A stretch of 7,279 bases of DNA from Oscillospiraceae bacterium (GTDB taxonomy: Bacteria > Bacillota > Clostridia > Clostridiales > Clostridiaceae). The stretch covers positions 1 to 7,279 of the forward strand of contig WQUF01000085.1 of assembly GCA_009785875.1 (NCBI GenBank), given 5' to 3'. Of this stretch, positions 5,586-7,279 are shown in pieces. The notes under the pieces are model-generated. The model worked only from the letters and a program-made list of their open reading frames with translations, was not told the DNA's origin and did not search any database. The translations under genes and the position numbers were made by a program. Numbering within the stretch: the first letter of the stretch is position 1; each line of letters begins with the position of its first letter.

Positions 5586-5915
5586 TTAGATCTTAACAAA
5601 TTGATCAACATTCACTACAAACACAGTAGCTCCTCCAACCTTGATTTCCATAGGATATGGCACATAAACTCCTTGTGAACCAGTCACTTGAGATGGTGGA
5701 GTTACAATTTGCTTTCTTGTTTTACATACTTCTTCAATTATCTTTACAACTTTATCGGTTCTTTCATCGTCAACACCGATCATAAGAGTTGTATTACCTG
5801 CTTTTAAAAAGCCACCTGTTGTTGCAAGCTTAGTAACCCTAAAACCACCTTCATTTAAGCTATCGATAACATCCATAGCGTCATCATCCTGAACTATTGC
5901 AATTACTAGTTTCAT
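5586..5915 (-). CDS. darA: Cyclic-di-AMP receptor DarA (PII-like, YaaQ/PstA)
   Basis: This 109-aa PII-like protein forms trimers in characterised relatives and binds cyclic di-AMP between subunits; its downstream target is not settled. The signature T28-T43 (TKLATTGGFLKAGNTT) is intact. R26, T28, F36, L37, N41 and G47 match the ligand pocket as I recall it from the S. aureus and B. subtilis proteins; position 24 is Gly rather than the usual Asn. The variable B-loop covers about 69-90, and the last strand is GGATVFVVNVDQF (94-106). The ATG at 5915 has GGAG at 5924-5927 with 8-nt spacing. The gene lies 36 nt after tmk and 23 nt before holB, so the three are probably co-transcribed. yaaR, which commonly follows yaaQ, is absent. 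Confidence 0.95.
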   Translation of the reverse strand: MKLVIAIVQDDDAMDVIDSLNEGGFRVTKLATTGGFLKAGNTTLMIGVDDERTDKVVKIIEEVCKTRKQIVTPPSQVTGSQGVYVPYPMEIKVGGATVFVVNVDQFVKI

Positions 5916-5951
5916 ATCAAAAACTCCTTTTTTTATAATCTTTTATATAAA

Positions 5952-6572
5952 TTAAATAAATAATTCCTCAATAAGTATATTTTTTATATTCTCAAACACA
6001 TGCTCCTCATCTAATGTTCCATCTACTCTTTTTATATTGCATTTGTACTTGCTTAAGACTATCTCATAACCTTCTATAGTCTTTTTATGAAAATTTGCAC
6101 TTTCAAGATCAAGTCTATCCGTATTTTTTCTGTTTTTCATCCTTTTTAACGCTGTTTCAATATCCACTTCAATAAAGATGATTAGATCAGGTAATCTATT
6201 TTCTATGGCAAAATTATTTATGTTATAAACTTCATCTATGCCTATTCCCCTGGCATATCCTTGATAAACAAGAGATGAGAAGACAAATCTATCGCATATT
6301 ACATTATATTCATTGTTTAGTGCTGGGTTAATTTTTTCAATTAAATGCTGCCTTCTGGATGCAGCATAAAGAAGGGCTTCAGTTCTAATATCCATCGAAA
6401 TATTATCCTTATTTAGTATTATTTCCCTTATATCTTCAGATATTTTTATTCCCCCAGGCTCTCTTGTGCAGATATATTTGATATCTTTTGTCTTTAAAAA
6501 TTCATCTATATATTTCATTTGAGTGGTCTTACCGGCGCAATCAATCCCTTCAAGCACAATAAATTTACTCAT
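5952..6572 (-). CDS. tmk: Thymidylate kinase
   Basis: This 206-aa enzyme phosphorylates dTMP to dTDP with ATP, an essential step toward dTTP. The P-loop is GIDCAGKTTQ (9-18), the TMP-binding TREPGG is at 36-41, the DRF(V)FSS motif with D94 and R95 is at 94-100, and LVYQG follows. The LID region RKNTDRLD (148-155) carries basic residues, as in the type II (E. coli-like) enzymes. The P-loop has Cys at position 12, where bacterial enzymes usually have Gly. The ATG at 6572 overlaps the TGA stop of the upstream decarboxylase (ATGA, 4 nt). GGAG at 6580-6583 has 7-nt spacing. This coupling places tmk in one operon with the decarboxylase upstream and darA, holB and ricT downstream. Confidence 0.96.
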   Translation of the reverse strand: MSKFIVLEGIDCAGKTTQMKYIDEFLKTKDIKYICTREPGGIKISEDIREIILNKDNISMDIRTEALLYAASRRQHLIEKINPALNNEYNVICDRFVFSSLVYQGYARGIGIDEVYNINNFAIENRLPDLIIFIEVDIETALKRMKNRKNTDRLDLESANFHKKTIEGYEIVLSKYKCNIKRVDGTLDEEHVFENIKNILIEELFI

Positions 6573-7279
6573 TTACTTTCTCCTAATTTTAATATGCACA
6601 CTTTTTCATCTATTAAACCGTGGATATCTTGATTTTTATTGTTACTTATATAATCTATTATTTCTCTGCTAAAAACTTCCCCTTCGACTATGATAGGAGT
6701 TCCAGGAGGGTAAATTAAAATGTTTTTCCCACATATTTTATTTTCTGCATACTTAAGCTCAATATACTCGCTTTCAATATCCAAAGCTTCATACATGTTA
6801 AGATATTTTTCAGGAATATCAGGAATTTTTATAATATTTTTATTAGGTTTGTCTTTAATTATATCATTAATATTTTTTAAATGTAAATACAGTAATTCAT
6901 ATTCTGTTTTGTTATTAAATGGGCTCATGATAATAGTATATACATTGCCTATTGCCATTTCACCAATAATTCCAAAATAATACAAATATTTTTCAATCTC
7001 TTTTCCTAAAATAAATTCTGAAAATATATTTATCCTGGTAGGATCTATTTTAAAATCAATTTCATCCTCTATTATTTTAATTTTATCTAGGCTAGAATTA
7101 ACTTTATTTTTAAACTCTATGCATGCTTTAATTGCATCATCGTAATAAGCATATCCATCCTTTTCAAGAAAATATCTGCTATAATCCATAGTGCTCATTA
7201 AAAGATAGGATGGACTTGTGGTTATGAACATATTAAAATACATGTCGACTTTTTTCTCTAAGAGTTTATTATTTAAGTG
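6569..7279 (-). CDS. Orn/Lys/Arg decarboxylase family protein, C-terminal part (5' end beyond window)
   Basis: The frame stays open from the window edge (HLNNKLLEKKVDMYFN...) to TGA at 6569, giving 236 residues of an incomplete protein. Its first internal ATG at 7243 is not the real start. FITTSPSYLLMSTMDYSRYFLEKDG is the end of the large PLP domain of fold-type I, group III decarboxylases. The C-terminal domain follows and ends with the conserved YPPGTPIIVEGEVFSREIIDYI. The PLP-binding lysine lies upstream, outside the window, so I cannot tell whether the enzyme is intact. The position directly before tmk matches B. subtilis yaaO and many clostridial genomes, which argues for a basic amino acid decarboxylase (polyamine synthesis). 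The true substrate (Arg, Lys or Orn) cannot be read from this part. Confidence 0.88.
   Translation of the reverse strand, partial: HLNNKLLEKKVDMYFNMFITTSPSYLLMSTMDYSRYFLEKDGYAYYDDAIKACIEFKNKVNSSLDKIKIIEDEIDFKIDPTRINIFSEFILGKEIEKYLYYFGIIGEMAIGNVYTIIMSPFNNKTEYELLYLHLKNINDIIKDKPNKNIIKIPDIPEKYLNMYEALDIESEYIELKYAENKICGKNILIYPPGTPIIVEGEVFSREIIDYISNNKNQDIHGLIDEKVCILKLGESK

Overview
The window is AT-rich, tightly packed bacterial chromosome from a low-GC Gram-positive organism. A clostridial-type anaerobe, probably a spore former, is the best fit. Evidence for this is a stand-alone 2[4Fe-4S] clostridial ferredoxin, an SEC-C-tagged type I methionine aminopeptidase, the PSP1/RicT protein, the DarA/YaaQ cyclic-di-AMP receptor, AGGAGG-type ribosome binding sites and several TTG starts. 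I cannot name the genus.

Right part (3380-7279, all minus strand, so read right to left): this is the conserved Firmicute tmk-holB neighbourhood, known in Bacillus subtilis as yaaO-tmk-yaaQ-yaaR-holB-yaaT-yabA-yabB. Here the order is the C-terminal part of an Orn/Lys/Arg decarboxylase (cut by the window end), tmk, darA, holB and ricT. Coupling is tight: a 4-nt overlap, 36 nt, 23 nt, and a stop and start 1 nt apart. A ferredoxin gene with its own promoter and terminator follows, then a trmN6-type tRNA methyltransferase (2658-3380). yaaR and yabA are absent, and the ferredoxin sits in yabA's usual place. The cluster covers dTTP synthesis (Tmk), clamp loading (HolB), second-messenger sensing (DarA), the RicT iron-sulfur protein and tRNA modification.

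Middle (2201-2660): a small CopZ-like metal chaperone gene lies between two tracts of 7-bp repeats. Downstream is a GC-richer array of TAGTGRN units that turns back on itself as a large inverted repeat (2307-2376). Upstream is a degenerate YAWTGAA array (2615-2657) that begins right after the trmN6 stop and may supply the chaperone's promoter.

Left part (1-2200): a GtrA-family membrane protein (minus) overlaps tail-to-tail with a plus-strand, membrane-anchored DUF1287 protein. That gene diverges from map (methionine aminopeptidase, minus), which lacks only its last few codons. The 166-bp divergent region holds one extended -10 promoter for each side.

Most of the window is housekeeping. I do not see a convincing new multi-gene system. 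The items most worth a second look are the paired heptamer arrays around the chaperone gene, an apparent promoter nested in the ferredoxin terminator, and the ferredoxin placed directly after ricT. No stretch longer than 300 bases lacks a gene.
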